Positions 1 through 10,929 of a stretch of DNA of 64,000 bases are shown one piece after another. Position numbers and translations under genes: made by a program. Location: NCBI GenBank assembly GCA_033816765.1, contig CM066292.1, positions 1,426,001-1,490,000 on the forward strand, read 5' to 3'. Position 1 is the first letter of the stretch, and the number at the start of each line of letters is the position of its first letter. The stretch comes from Nothopassalora personata. Taxonomy: Eukaryota > Ascomycota > Dothideomycetes > Mycosphaerellales > Mycosphaerellaceae. A model generated the notes under the pieces. The model saw only the letters and a program-made list of their open reading frames with translations, was not told the origin of the DNA and did no database searches.

Positions 1-664
1 CGACTCGAAACAAGAAAAGACAGGTCGGACGAACCGAACGAACGAGATACGCTCAAAATCTACAAACAAGAACTCCGGAACTGCGAGAAGGGAAAGCGAC
101 GTACATAGCGTACACGTCGCTCGAACAACGAAGGCGCTGTCTACCTGTCGTCCCGGCAAACCACGTAAACTGCCGGCTGGAACCAAGAGAGGCGTTTAGG
201 GGCGCAAACCACGTATACTGCACGGCTGGAACCAAGAGAGGCCGAGGGGGGGCCGACAGCGAGGCCACTGCGACCGAGGAGCTACACTCGAGACCGGAGA
301 ACGCGACTGGATTGAAACAGAGGCAACGGGTGTTTCTTGGGATTTTGCTCGGTGCGTACGGGTACGGCCGGCTTGGCTTTTTAAAACAAGAACGAGACAC
401 GGGCGCAAAACTTGTCTCGCCCGGGGCAAGGCGACAAACCGCAATTCTCGACAAGACACGACTACCGGGTACGCGCGTACTACGCCGCAATATATTCGAT
501 TTACGTTTCGAATAGCGAGCGTTGCTCGCATCTTTTAAGGAGTTTTTACGTCCGGGGTACGACGGGGCTTTTCTCCTTCTCTCAAATTTTGGTCTCGCTC
601 TCGAGACCCGTGTTGCATAGTCTTTGACTCAAATAGCACGTTAATGGAATAATCAATCAATCAA
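1..664. other. unassigned un-RIPed segment, no gene
   Basis: Balanced base composition with normal CpA/TpG, unlike the RIP-mutated DNA that follows. No reading frame has a recognisable domain. It contains an imperfect tandem repeat (156-242) and ends in a TCAA run near 648-663, just before RIP-type sequence starts. A terminal TCAA-rich stretch followed by a CTACA-like end would suit the end of an LTR or of another retroelement that begins left of the window, but no partner copy is present here, so this is a guess. Confidence 0.35.
156..242. repeat. imperfect tandem repeat, two ~38-bp copies
   Basis: Copies at 156-193 and 204-242 share the core GCAAACCACGTA and the tail CTGGAACCAAGAGAGGC, differing by a few bases, with about 10 bp between them. 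No function can be assigned. Confidence 0.8.
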
Positions 665-677
665 TCTACAACTTAGC

Positions 678-1805
678 TACTAACGTAGAGCCTAGGTCCT
701 TAATTGTAACACGCGGTACTGTTAGATCACGCTCTAAGGTAACGAAGGTAGCGTGCTACCTACGAGCGATCTCTTAATACACCTTATAATAGTCCTCTAC
801 GTTGTCTAGACCGCTATACTAATAGGTGTAGCCGTAGTTCTTATAATATCGGTTGCTGTAGTGCTACTACGTATTTAGCTAATTAAGGAAGTTCGTGTTA
901 GGTGTCTCTTTAGGCTCTTTACCTTCAATTCGACCTTTACCTTTAACACTACCTTACGAGGGTTAAGATCGACTATAATAACCGGTACGTAACTTACGAA
1001 GCTACTTACGCGTAGCAGTCTTACGCGCGGCTCTACGCTAGCTAGACGCTCTAACACTACCTCCTCGAGCCGGTGTCGATAGTACCGAACGATCTACCGT
1101 CGTTATAGTAATCTCGAGATAGAGCCCCTTTCTATTCTTATGCTACTACCGAGTGAGTTGCTTATAGGCGCGGTCGACATTATTAAGAGCTTCGTCTTTA
1201 TCGTAGTTCATAATCGACACGTAAAGGAGATTACTACAGCGCTCGAATCGAGCGACAATGCGGTAGCTAATTACTCGGTAGATATCGCTATTTAGCGCAC
1301 TACCTCGTTCGCGATTATAAGTCTTTATCCACGCGTAAAGAAAGCGCTTCCACTCGTTATAGGTATTATCCGACTCTACTACACCCGACTAGCTCTTTAC
1401 GGTAAGGTCCTCCTTACTATAGACAATACGAAAGGTTGCTAACCAGTTAGGCTCTTTAGGCTCTTTATCTTAAGCGGCATTATCTTCTTTAGCCTCCTCT
1501 ACCTCCTACTGTTCCTTATTATTAACACCACTCCGCGCTGGGCCTATAGATTAGTCGAGAAGCTAGTTATCGAGACGCGCCTATTTATCTACCTCCGGCT
1601 CTTTAACCACCGTCGAGAGGCGCTGCTTACCCTTGCCCTTATTACGCTTAGCCGGAGCCTTCGCTTTACGACGAGATAAGGACGACACTTCGGCCTAAGC
1701 TTCGAGCTAGCTATTATATGGACGCGACGGTGCGGTGCGAGAGCGCTTCGAAGGCTGCTAAGAGCGCGTCTTAGTAGGCGTGCTACGGGCTCGTTTTAGT
1801 AGCAT
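678..1805 (-). pseudogene. RIP-mutated ORF beside terminal repeat X1, unknown protein
   Basis: Read on the minus strand from an ATG at 1805, the frame stays coherent for over 300 codons and is interrupted almost only by TAG/TAA in contexts where CAG, CAA or TGG would fit. The inferred protein begins with a basic Ser/Thr/Arg-rich segment and then a Lys/Arg/Glu-rich region. I do not recognise the family. The start lies about 12 bp from terminal repeat X1 (1817-1984). The same arrangement, a repeat followed by a short Arg/Ser-rich ORF start, occurs in the foldback element at 5.4-5.9 kb, so this is probably the gene of the mobile element bounded by X1. The left end of that element is not identified. 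Confidence 0.5.
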
Positions 1806-1816
1806 TACTAGTAGGT

Positions 1817-1984
1817 AAACAACACCTAGGACTGGCGACGGCGAGGTTATATCAACGACACAACAATATATAAGACTATTGGGACAATATATCGCTATTC
1901 CCAGATACTACGCGTGTTTACTATAAGGAACGCGGGACGGGCTATCTTCGGACCCTGTGCCGGCAGCATGGCGCGGACTTCTGC
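1817..1984 (+). repeat. terminal repeat copy X1
   Basis: About 168 bp. It starts near CAACACCTAGGACTGGCGAC and ends near GCATGGCGCGGA. It matches, in inverted orientation, 5358-5528 (X2) and, in the same orientation, 5715-5878 (X3). Differences from X2 include RIP-type changes (TG to TA in ATAAGGAACGCGGG versus ATGAGGAACGCGGG). Confidence 0.7.
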
Positions 1985-3498
1985 ACACGATAGTACATTC
2001 GTTGCGCGAATTGAGTCTCGCCCCGCAGAGCCTACTGAGGTTATCTGAGGTAATCTGACACTAGCTACACCACGCGATCTACGAAGGTCACCTGTCAGAA
2101 TATCCCAATGTCTGCCGCGACGCAGCATATGCGCGAAGCGTATCTCCTCAGTTTTTGGTAATTTAGACTCATGTACCTAAGGAGCCCGCCAGATAACCCT
2201 GTACAGCATGCCCTCCCTCGATGGGCGCTCCGCAAGTACCTCGACGAAGTGTCTATCAGGCGATACGGAGAGAGTACCCAAACATGCGTCTGCGAGCCGA
2301 TCGACCTTAGAGGGGCGAGGTCGGCTAAACGATGCCGTTTAAGAGGGGCGCTGTCTACAAGTCAGCTCCATGGACGTCAGCGAGCTCAAAAGGCAACCTA
2401 CACCAAATCCCTTATGGCGCGCTGCGCTTCAGGGGCTAGGCAGCTGTTGGCGAGTTCCTCGAGCGACATGCTTGTCCTCGATGCGGGACAGATTCACTAG
2501 GATCTGTGCGCCGCTTGACGGAGTCGAATGCATTGCCTGAGCGTCCTCCACCTGTACAGTTTTCTCCGCAGGCAGCAATCCCGGCAGTTGTCGATCAGGT
2601 GAGTCGATTCCAGACAGTACATCCAATCTTTCAGCAGGAAGCTCGAGGCTTTGCGTGCCGTCATTTCCCTCTAAGTCGGAATTCCCATCGACGATCTTTG
2701 GACTCAGAGCTAGATCTTCAGGCTCGGAGCGAATACTGCTATTTGGCGACCCGATACCAGAAGACTGCGTAGAGCAAGCGTTGCCCTTCGGAACAGGTGT
2801 ACAGGAGGAGGAGGAGGAGGGGAGGAGGAGGATCAGGATCTACTGTGCTCACGGACCGGATCATGAGGATATGGCGCTTAGGGAACGCACATTGGCCACT
2901 GGAGTAGTCTTAGAGGGCTGATGGAAGTAGCCACGTCATAATCGTTTGAGCGAGGCTTGCTGAGAGTTCGAGCAACCTTCTACTGGGAAGCACTTACGGT
3001 GCATTCAATGATTTGTGGCTCTACTGTTGCCATTCAACTTCCCATTCTCGAGGAGCATCTTCGCAACACTCGAGATGGCTGATAGCTGGATTGCGATATT
3101 CGCGCTCCCAATGGCCGCCTAGAAGAGATCCGTTCCGCGGGTGCGGCGCTACTTCCCGATTCCTGGTATCCGAACAAAAGACTTACAATAATGTTCTTAA
3201 CATCGAAGCTCCAATTGGTAACGGATAGCTGTAGAAGACGGTGCGCGATAGCTTCCACGACGTAGATGCGGCCTACCCAGCGACGAATCGTGGCATAATG
3301 ATGCAGTTGGACGCCTAGCAACGAGGCCGTAATTCGTTGCGATTCTCGCATCTAGATTTCGCGTCCCTGCGAGGAGCTTAAGCACTGGCGGATTGCTCTG
3401 CGTCTTCTGGCTGCGCGAGAAAAATTCGAGATGGGTTTGCGCAGGGAATACCAAGGAGATGCTGGACCATTTCTCCTTTACAAAAGAGTGTAGTGATG
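1985..3498. other. no assignable gene; decayed balanced-composition DNA
   Basis: Short overlapping frames exist on both strands but none shows a domain, a clear intron pattern or sustained codon bias. The only clear structure is a purine microsatellite at 2803-2832. Confidence 0.5.
2803..2832 (+). repeat. (AGG)n purine microsatellite
   Basis: An interrupted run of AGG triplets about 30 bp long; all purine on the plus strand. Confidence 0.9.
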
Positions 3499-3825
3499 TC
3501 ATACTCCTTCTAAGGCTGCGTCTCGAACAATGCGGGAAGGAAAAGATGCCTCTTGTCCAGGCAGTGGTCCGAAGCGAACGTGGGACCAAATCCTTTTCTC
3601 CGCCGCAACGGTGCCATTATCGACCATGAGGACTTCGGAAGCCAAGCCTTGCTCCGGCGATCCGCGGGATAGTATTGCGGCAATCCTTTTGACGACATCC
3701 GCGTCTCTCGTGGCATTAAAGCCGCATTGTCCTACTAGTTGAATGGCCAGTTGTTTGCAAGCATTCACTTGATCTGACGAGGCTGATACGGCGGTTTGGA
3801 AGCCAAGGCGCTTCGCCAGAGACAT
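3499..3825 (-). pseudogene. hypothetical gene fragment
   Basis: Minus-strand frame of 108 codons from an ATG at 3825. The composition is protein-like, with short hydrophobic helices near residues 20-50 and no low complexity. No family is recognised. Neighbouring minus-strand frames (3197-3589) continue in another phase, suggesting a frameshift or an unspliced intron. It may equally be a chance frame. Confidence 0.35.
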
Positions 3826-3916
3826 AGTTGAGTTGCTCCTACTCGGTTGTCAGCTCTCGAGTATGTAAAAAGCATTACACTGCGTAGCATACCTTGTTAC
3901 ACTTCATCGCGAGCAG

Positions 3917-4108
3917 TCAATGCAATGAGCCTAGACGTAACGGCTCCCACATACCCGGCCGGGGCAGTATGGCGTCGAAAGTCCTTGCGTATCGCTCGTC
4001 TCCTAGCAGTTGCCCAAGGTCTTTGCGCTTACTGAGCCCACCATTTGTCCCCTGAAACGCCGTCGCCCAATAAAGAGTAATGCCTAATCTTTCGAAATAT
4101 CTCGCCAT
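3917..4108 (-). pseudogene. hypothetical gene fragment
   Basis: Minus-strand frame of 63 codons with plausible protein composition (aromatic and charged residues mixed, Arg/Leu-rich). It lies just upstream of the 3499-3825 fragment on the same strand and may belong to the same decayed locus. No domain recognised. Confidence 0.25.
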
Positions 4109-4495
4109 CGCTCGTGTTCTGTTCGTTGTCGTATTGCTCGAAGAGTGCTTCGCGTCGTGGTGCGCTGAGTACTATACACAGAACCATAAGTATACAAGAC
4201 ATGCAGACCCGGAGCGTGCAGAGCATACCATCTGTGAAGATGTGCACAATTCACCATCGATCGCTGGAATGCAAATACGACCTCTCAGCAGCGACTCAGT
4301 GTAATCCGTTGAGGCATTGAACGTCCAGCTTTAGCAACGGTAGTTGCTCGAAGTTAATCCCGGCCGCTGTCTATAACTGAAGGACGGCCACACTTGATCA
4401 ATGGGGTACCACTCGATCGAGGAAGTAACGTTCGTTGTACCTTTAACATCTGCAGGTGCGCTAGTTCTAAGTCTATTTTGGCTATACCCTGCAAG

Positions 4496-4735
4496 TCACA
4501 GACACTCCCGCGCTGCGTCTTCGGCATCCAGGTACATCGCTGTGCTTTCTGCTGGCATGAGTGGCATGTGCGCCAATATCAAGCATGCAGTCTTAACTGC
4601 AGTCTCGCACATGTGCCAAAGTCTCTTCGTATGCCGGAGATCGTTCTTCAGACCCCAGGGAACAGTTCTTCCAATGCCCGGAAGAAGGAAGTGCGGCGCC
4701 TGGCCTGGCATTCTGGCACCAGTCGTCGTACACAA
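4496..4735 (-). pseudogene. hypothetical gene fragment
   Basis: Minus-strand frame of 79 codons. The second half (an Ala/Met/Leu helix with two Cys) reads like a folded domain, while the opposite plus-strand frame (4394-4828) is Ser/Arg/Cys-rich and looks like a shadow. Family unknown. Confidence 0.3.
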
Positions 4736-4905
4736 CCTTCCATAAGGTTAGAGACTCGCAGAGATCATCTCCATACTTCTCAGGCCAATACGGATCATCT
4801 CATGGACACTATAGATCTGCGCTTTTAGCCCGGGTTGAAGATCACGCACACTCGAACCTCCAGCACTATCGTTGAGTCACCACACGTCTTCCACGATCTC
4901 AACCT

Positions 4906-5357
4906 GTGCAAGACGTCCGCACCAGTACTGACTACTCTAGTAGGTCATCGAGTCGAGTCGGAAATGCTACAACAACTCACGGGCTGTCCGGCACTGTTCA
5001 CCACAACTGGGCACGGGCAGGTCAAGCTCCGCTCCGACAAAGATATAGTACGAAAGCTTCGTCCACGCCGGTCGTGTGCGTAGACGACGAACTCCTCTAC
5101 CCCGATAACTCGCAGTGGACCGAGCCAAGTGACGGTGGGAATGTCCAACCACTAGAGTGGGTCTCCTCTTGCCTAGGAGCACATTCCCGTCGCAAAGTGG
5201 CCAACTTACTCTGCGATATTCAGCTTATCGCCATTCCTAAAGGTGGCACATCAAAGGATCGGGCGGAGCTTCTGCGCCGTCGTCTTGTCGAATTGAGGCG
5301 GCGTGTCTGCCTGACTAAATCTTCACCCGGTCTTTCTTTCAGTGCCGAGCATACTAT
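4906..5357 (+). pseudogene. hypothetical gene fragment truncated by foldback element
   Basis: Plus-strand frame that becomes protein-like from about residue 50 (an acidic segment, then a basic Arg/Leu helix) and runs straight into the foldback element at 5358. The last ~16 codons of the open frame are element sequence. This suits a gene fragment cut by the insertion, but no family is recognised and the open frame could be fortuitous. Confidence 0.3.
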
Positions 5358-5878
5358 GCTATGCAATATTCCGCGCCATGCTGCCGGGGGTGGGTCCGTG
5401 GATTAGCCGTCCCGCGTTCCTCATAGTAAACACGCGTAGAACCTGGGAATAGCGATATTCTGTCCCAATCTCATGAATATTATCGTGTCGTTGATATAAC
5501 CTCGTCGTCGCCAGTCCCAGGTGTTGTTTGCCTCACATGGCGGCAGGCTCCAAGCGTCGTAGCAGCACTGCTGGGCCATCTTCGAGACCAGCCAAACGCG
5601 TTCGACAGCCACCTCGTCCAAAGCCTTATGATAACACACTCCAAGCTCTTGAGCGAATAGTCGTTGGATCTCGTTCTGCTGCCATTGCGGCAACCTAGCA
5701 GGCATAGATAACGCCAACAACACCTGGGACTGGCGACAGTAACGATATAACGACGACACGACGATATAGCGATGATAAAGTACTGGATTCCCGGGTTCTA
5801 CAGCAAGATACTATGGGGCTTGGCAGGACGGTGATACCGCGGCTATGCGGCCCAGCATGGCGCGGAATATTGCATAGC
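5358..5878. mobile_element. foldback / MITE-like element with ~170-bp inverted repeats
   Basis: Inverted copies X2 (5358-5528, minus) and X3 (5715-5878, plus) flank a ~186-bp centre. Both outer ends share GCTATGCAATATTCCGCGCC. The inner edges share the block CAACACCTGGGACTGGCGAC. The centre starts with an ATG at 5537 leading into a short Ser/Arg/Pro-rich frame ended by TAG, resembling the start of the ORF next to X1. This looks like an internally deleted, non-autonomous derivative of the X-bounded element. No target-site duplication was confirmed. Confidence 0.6.
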
Positions 5879-5883
5879 GTAAT

Positions 5884-6105
5884 ATGTATGTTCTGTTGCG
5901 TAAGTTGGTGCATCACTTTTGCACTGACTGTCAAACACCATTCCCTTTTGCTGCTAGCTCTCGGCCAGATGGTTTCTGCATGAGTGAGTTCCCGGTCCAC
6001 CTCAAGGAATTGTTTGGCATCATCGCATTGGAGGCCTGGGCGTCAGATTCCATCTGTCCTTTGCTTGCGTCTACAATTGTAGTGGCGAATTTTACCCCCC
6101 GCCGG
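5884..6105 (+). pseudogene. possible N-terminal piece of the patatin-like gene, cut by transposon A
   Basis: The plus-strand frame carries a C-x2-C pair near its start and then a helical stretch, and runs into the left end of transposon A at 6106. Fungal RING/patatin-type proteins often begin with a short Cys-rich segment ahead of the RING, and the rest of such a gene starts just right of A (from about 10.9 kb, same strand). Joining the two across A is inference; the piece is short and could be unrelated. Confidence 0.3.
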
Positions 6106-6138
6106 CGGTGGCCTAGGCTTACAAAACCGGCAAATACG
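6106..6138 (+). repeat. left terminal inverted repeat of transposon A
   Basis: CGGTGGCCTAGGCTTACAAA followed by ACCGGCAAATAC; pairs with the right end at 10816-10848 in inverted orientation. Confidence 0.85.
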
Positions 6139-6280
6139 CGTATTCGAAATCCTCACTCGCTGCACTCGCTCTTCCTCAACAACCATCAACAATACTGCTG
6201 CGACTCGCCAACTGCTGCGACTCGCCATTGTCGCCTACAATCGTAGCGAGTCGCGGCGGTATTGTCCTCCTACTGCGCAG

Positions 6281-6335
6281 GTGAGTTGGGCTCCTCAATA
6301 ATAGTAGAAAGTAAGTATTGAGGAGCTTACCTCAC
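6281..6335 (+). promoter_or_regulatory. 20-bp imperfect hairpin in ORF2 leader
   Basis: Arms 6281-6300 and 6316-6335 (core GCTCCTCAATA / TATTGAGGAGC) with a ~15-nt loop, 16 bp upstream of the ORF2 ATG. The same hairpin is kept in copy B near 58691-58745, ahead of its RIP-mutated start codon. It could be a transposase binding site, a terminator or a translational control element; only the structure is seen. Confidence 0.6.
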
Positions 6336-6351
6336 TTGCTATTGTCACATT

Positions 6352-7227
6352 ATGGCGGCGGGTATATCAACTTCTACTGCTGTTACTATTTCTTCGACTC
6401 TACACTTATCGACATGTACAAATCTAACTATAGACGACTTACTTAGCGATATTGGCCTCAGAACAACGACAACGACAGCGACAGCGATAGCGATAGTACA
6501 CCCAATCCGCGCTTACCCTCACAAACGCGGTTATTACTATAGCTTACGATAGCGTAAGTGCGATTCCGACTCGTTAGGCGCACGTAGGTAGACTAATGTT
6601 TAAACCTATAGTATATACCGCCGCCCTCGTACCGCCGATACAGACGATTTCTACTACGTAAGCGAGTCGACATAGGCATAATAGCTAGGAGACTCGTAGA
6701 AGATAGATAAGGGTAGTATAAAGGTTACGAAGAATAATTTGCGTAAGTTCGACTAGGCTAGCCGTATTATAGAGACTAAAGAGGGTATATGTCTTATAGT
6801 AGACTCGCTATACTATATATACTAACTCGTATTAATAGGTGAGCCGGCTTAGACGGACTGCGATGCGTGTAAGAGAGCTAGTATATGCTATATAGTCTTT
6901 ACTACTAATGCCGACAAGACTTGCGCGTATTGTAAGCGTTACGCGAAGGCTCGCTACAACTCTCGCAAGTTGGTTAAGGAGCCTAGCGAGTCTAACGAGT
7001 CTAGTAATGGTTTATTTAAGGCTGTCGAGGGTATTTTAACTACTTCTAGCGAGGCTAGCGAGGTTAGTAAGGCTAGCGAGTCTAGTACTCGCCCTACTAA
7101 TGATACATCGACTCGCTTAGCCGCGGCGGAGGATCGTATTCAGCAATTAGAGGGTACTGTTAGCCGCTTAATTGAATTTATTAGCGGTCTGCTAGGTGGC
7201 GAGTTAGTCGCTAAATTTCGCTCTTAG
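6352..7227 (+). pseudogene. transposon A ORF2: Cys-cluster plus coiled-coil protein
   Basis: A single frame of 291 codons from the ATG at 6352 to the stop at 7227, broken only by TAG/TAA in RIP contexts. In order: a Ser/Thr-rich N-terminus; a Cys cluster about residues 170-200 (C-x2-C-x6-C, then C-x2-C, basic in between), likely zinc-binding; a Ser/Glu-rich linker; a short C-terminal coiled coil about residues 255-285. Not recognised as a named family. Position and orientation, convergent with the transposase, suggest an accessory DNA-binding or regulatory protein of the element; that role is inference. Copy B carries the same gene, disrupted by Gypsy F. Confidence 0.6.
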
Positions 7228-7449
7228 TAATAATATAATATTAAGCAGTCTACCTCCTGTCTATGTGCTACGAGTCTATACTTCCCTCTACTTTTTCGGT
7301 CTTAGCTACCTCGTAGATAGCTCGACAACAAGCCTATTTCTCGGTGCCTTTATACGCTAGTTGTCGTTAGGTAGACTCTAAAGCAATGGCTACGAGTCTA
7401 GCTACGAGTCTAGCTACGAGTCTAGCTGTGTAATTGTCGAAGCACTAGT

Positions 7450-10400
7450 TGCTACTATAGACTCGCTTAAGGCACTAGTTACTACTGTAGTCTCGCTTAA
7501 GGACTCCTTCTTAATCTCTCTAATTTAACTCGTAGCTAGACTCGTACGCTCTTCCTTTACCTTCTTAACCGATGCTTCGCTAGCTAACGTACTTACTAGC
7601 TTATTACCTAAACCTTTCCCTATAAACACTAAATTCTACTATCGAGAGGGGGCTCTAAACCCCGTTAGCTACGGAGACGAAGACGAAGAGGATTGAGGGC
7701 TACTAGCTATAAGATTAATACACTCTAGAGACTCGGCGATTAGAGTTATAGTATGTCGATGCGGTAAGCTACGACTCGCTAGACGCTTCTCGCTCTAGCT
7801 TACTACACTCGCTAAACGAGAAGTAGCCTAACTCGCTATAGTAGCCTAGCGAGCAATGCCCTAATCCGCTAGACGTACTATAGCACTCGCTACTATACTC
7901 GCTCGCTAGTCCTTAAGCTTACGCTCGCGTCGGCGGTCCACGTCCTTTGTAAGTTCGCTAAGACTAGCTAAGGACTCGTTACTACTCGAGTCCTCTACTA
8001 CTCCTCGTCTATATAGATTGTTTAAGGCTCCGCGACCTTAGTTAACATAATACGTAACGTTAACTAGTACTTCTCGCCTATCCTTCGCGTTCTAGACACC
8101 CTTAGTGTACGGTATTAACATGTCCTCGAGATCTCGCTCTCGTAGGCTTGATTTGCTTAGAAGAATAGGTGCATTATCTTTAGTAGCCTTTACGAAGAGG
8201 AAGGGCGGTATAGCATAAGGACGTGTAAGCTATAGGCCTAGCTTATCCGCGCCTTCTTAAAAGACGAGGTTATGAAGCTAGGTTATCGTATCTACTACTT
8301 TAGCTAAAGACGACTCGTAGCGAGTCTATCGTCCGGTAATTTGCCACGCGGTAAGGAGCTTATGCGGCTAATACTCCTATGTCTCAAGGTCCCCCTTACG
8401 TTTAATAGTAAACGGCACCTTATATAGCTTAACGGATATTATTAGGCTAGGTCCCCTAGGCGGTTAAGATGGCTTTTCGGCTTTGCCCTAGACTAACGAG
8501 ATAGGAACACTTATGCTACGAGCCTTAACAACACTAGTCCGTAGGCCCTAAGCAGCGCTCGACAACGGGTCAATTCTAGCATTACTAAGCTAGCAAACAT
8601 AAGTCTACTTATTGCGAGCGAGTACCTCATTAGCCCGACTATAGCCACTCGCTACGAGTAATGTATAAAGACCGTATCCAGTAGTGCCGTTCGGTTTCGA
8701 AGGGGTCTCGGTACTAGGAATCGGCGATAAGGGTAAAGGCGGACTCGTTACGGACTCGCTAGGCTCGATAAAGGCTAGGTTAGGTATACTACATTTACTA
8801 CACCTTAGTAGATAGCCGTAGACCTCGCTATGAACTAGAGAAGTCTTTACTAACTTATGCATACAAAGATCGTCCTAAGTTAGAGCTAACATAATGTTAG
8901 AAGTAGTAGGAAAAGACTCGTAGGAAAAAGGACGTAGGACGTAGACTCGTTACTATATAACCTATAATGGCTTACCGGCTTAAGCGAACAAGTCTATTGT
9001 TCGTTCCGTTAGCTCTAATCCGTTAAGGCGAGTAGGCGGTATATACTTAGCGAGTCCCCCTCTACCTCGGAGATATTACGTAGTCTCGTTTCGTAGATAC
9101 TAATAGGCGTAGACATACAATTTCTTAGGGCCTAGGCTAGGGCCGGCCTTGCTACCGTCTAGTGTTAATAGATAGCTAGTAGTAGTAAGCTTCTCATTAA
9201 CCTACTCTAGCGTTAGAGGCGGTAAGTATGCAGTAAGGTCTATAAGGTATTAGCTATAGGATTTGTAGACTCGGTTAAGTAGAAGTAGTAGCGAGTCCGC
9301 ACTTAAGCTATAGCGAGTCCTCCCTTAGCTAAGCTAGGACTCGTAGCTACAGTAGCGCTAGACTCGCTACTATAGACACCCCGGATTAACGTACCGTACT
9401 GATCGACTCGCTCCTTCTACTAGCGAAGCTCCTCGTCCTTAGGGTTAAGCAGATACCCATATAGTCGTGCTCCTTTTAACTCTAGGTAGTTATATAGGAT
9501 ATCCGGTATACCGTTCACATGCGATTCTAGGTTATAACGACGGATACGATAGCGGTTCCACTCGTTAACGAACGATGATATAACACTTCGAAGGATTGGA
9601 ATATAGATAGTAGCGAATACTATCCTATCTACGGCTAATGCTTCCTTAAAGAGTCCTGTTATAATATACTAATTAAAGAGGTCTCTCTAGCGATTGAATG
9701 TAGCCTTAGTACCCTCGCCCCACTAGTGTTCGATAGTTTAATTGCCCTTGCTTAAGGTGTACTAGAATGCCTTATCGAACGTAAGTAGATTACTAGCGAG
9801 TCGCTCTCGGACTCGTAGATAGGCATCGGCTAGTATAGGCGTCTTAACGCCCTAATTAGATCGTACGCGATTTAGCACCCTACTACCGTAATGTATTACT
9901 CTAACGTATTAAGCAAATATAGAGAACTTCGTCTTCGCTATAGGCCCTATGTAGTACTAGATAACCCGCCGAGAGTAGACGTTAATACAAGCGTAGATCT
10001 ATATCTTAAAGCGCTCGTATTTTAGAAAGGTATCGATTAACTAGACGTCGTTAGGACCTTCTACTTTTAGCCTCGCATACCGCGGTGTTATAGGGTCTCG
10101 CATTATAGGATTACGAGAGATAAAAGGGACAGGGTTAATCGCACGAGCGAGTGTCCTAATACGGTCGCTAATAAAGTTAGCGAGTCTAGTCTACGAGTCT
10201 ATAGATACCGAGTCTATCCTACCGTCTAATAATATAATAACTCTTACGTAGCTCTCTTACTAGCTTACGATAGCCCTAGTCTTACTAATAGCTACTACTT
10301 ATAACTTCCTAAAGGACTCGCTATATCTTAGGCTCTATAGCTAGAGCTTATTCTTTACTAAGACTACGCTTTAATCTAATACCTCTTCGTAGCTCTTAAT

Positions 10401-10700
10401 ACTAGCGAAGGGTAAGGTCGAATCCATCGAGGCGGAGGATAGTATAAGACTCGCTATCGTCGAGGCTATATTTCTAGAATAGTTCCTCGACTCGCTAGCG
10501 TAGCTCGGCCTAGCGAGCCTAATTATAAGCCTAATTATCCTCGCGAGTCCCTCGCTACTCTACGAGTCGCTAGCGGAGGGTCCGTTCGCTAATTCGAACA
10601 CCGTAGAGATTAAAGAGGTTGTCTCGAATAGCTGCCTATATGAATTTAGCGGTAGTCTATAGCTCGATATCGATACGAAAGGGCTCTAGATCGATCGCTA
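7450..10700 (-). pseudogene. transposon A transposase, rve/DDE integrase-core type
   Basis: Reading the minus strand and treating TAG/TAA as lost CAG/CAA/TGG gives a long coherent protein. Its N-terminal part has a helix-turn-helix-like segment (IS.RTLR.RL). The centre has an integrase-like core: a beta strand with YACI-N/D-VYSRR, then RS-N/D-QGV-K/E-TP and a downstream NQ.IEH segment, the layout of fungal transposons with an integrase core domain. The two N for D changes and the K for E change fit G-to-A RIP. The C-terminal third is Ser-rich, with 9-residue repeats. Family naming is by motif memory only. Confidence 0.55.
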
Positions 10701-10815
10701 GACGTAGCATTGTATAAAGCAATATAGCGAGTGTACTATTAGACAAATAGCGAGTCTATAAGACAAATAGCGAGTCTATAATAATGAGGATTGAGGATTG
10801 CGAATTTTGAATGCG

Positions 10816-10848
10816 GGTATTTGCCGGTTTTGTAAGCCTAGGCCACTG
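10816..10848 (-). repeat. right terminal inverted repeat of transposon A
   Basis: Reverse complement reads CAGTGGCCTAGGCTTACAAA then ACCGGCAAATAC, matching the left end at 6106. Confidence 0.85.
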
Positions 10849-10929
10849 TCCTCCGCCCCCTCCACGGTGCGCACGGTACGTCACAGCATGCGCTAATTTC
10901 GTTCAACGACCTAATCCGGATTGATAGTA

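Larger units (their letters stand above)
6106..10848. mobile_element. TIR DNA transposon, copy A (RIP-mutated)
   Basis: 4.74-kb element. Its ends are inverted copies of GTGGCCTAGGCTTACAAAAC followed by CGGCAAATAC; the left end starts CGG and the right end, reversed, starts CAG. It carries two convergent genes: ORF2 on the plus strand (6352-7227) and a transposase with an rve/DDE integrase-like core on the minus strand (about 7450-10700). Both are riddled with TAG/TAA. A second copy in opposite orientation (B, 29420-58922) has the same ends. No convincing target-site duplication is visible for A. It appears to split a patatin-like gene. Confidence 0.8.

Noticed and set aside
2506..2921. Overlapping plus-strand frames with Arg/Ser content
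   Set aside because: No motif, they cross a purine microsatellite, and no sustained coding character.
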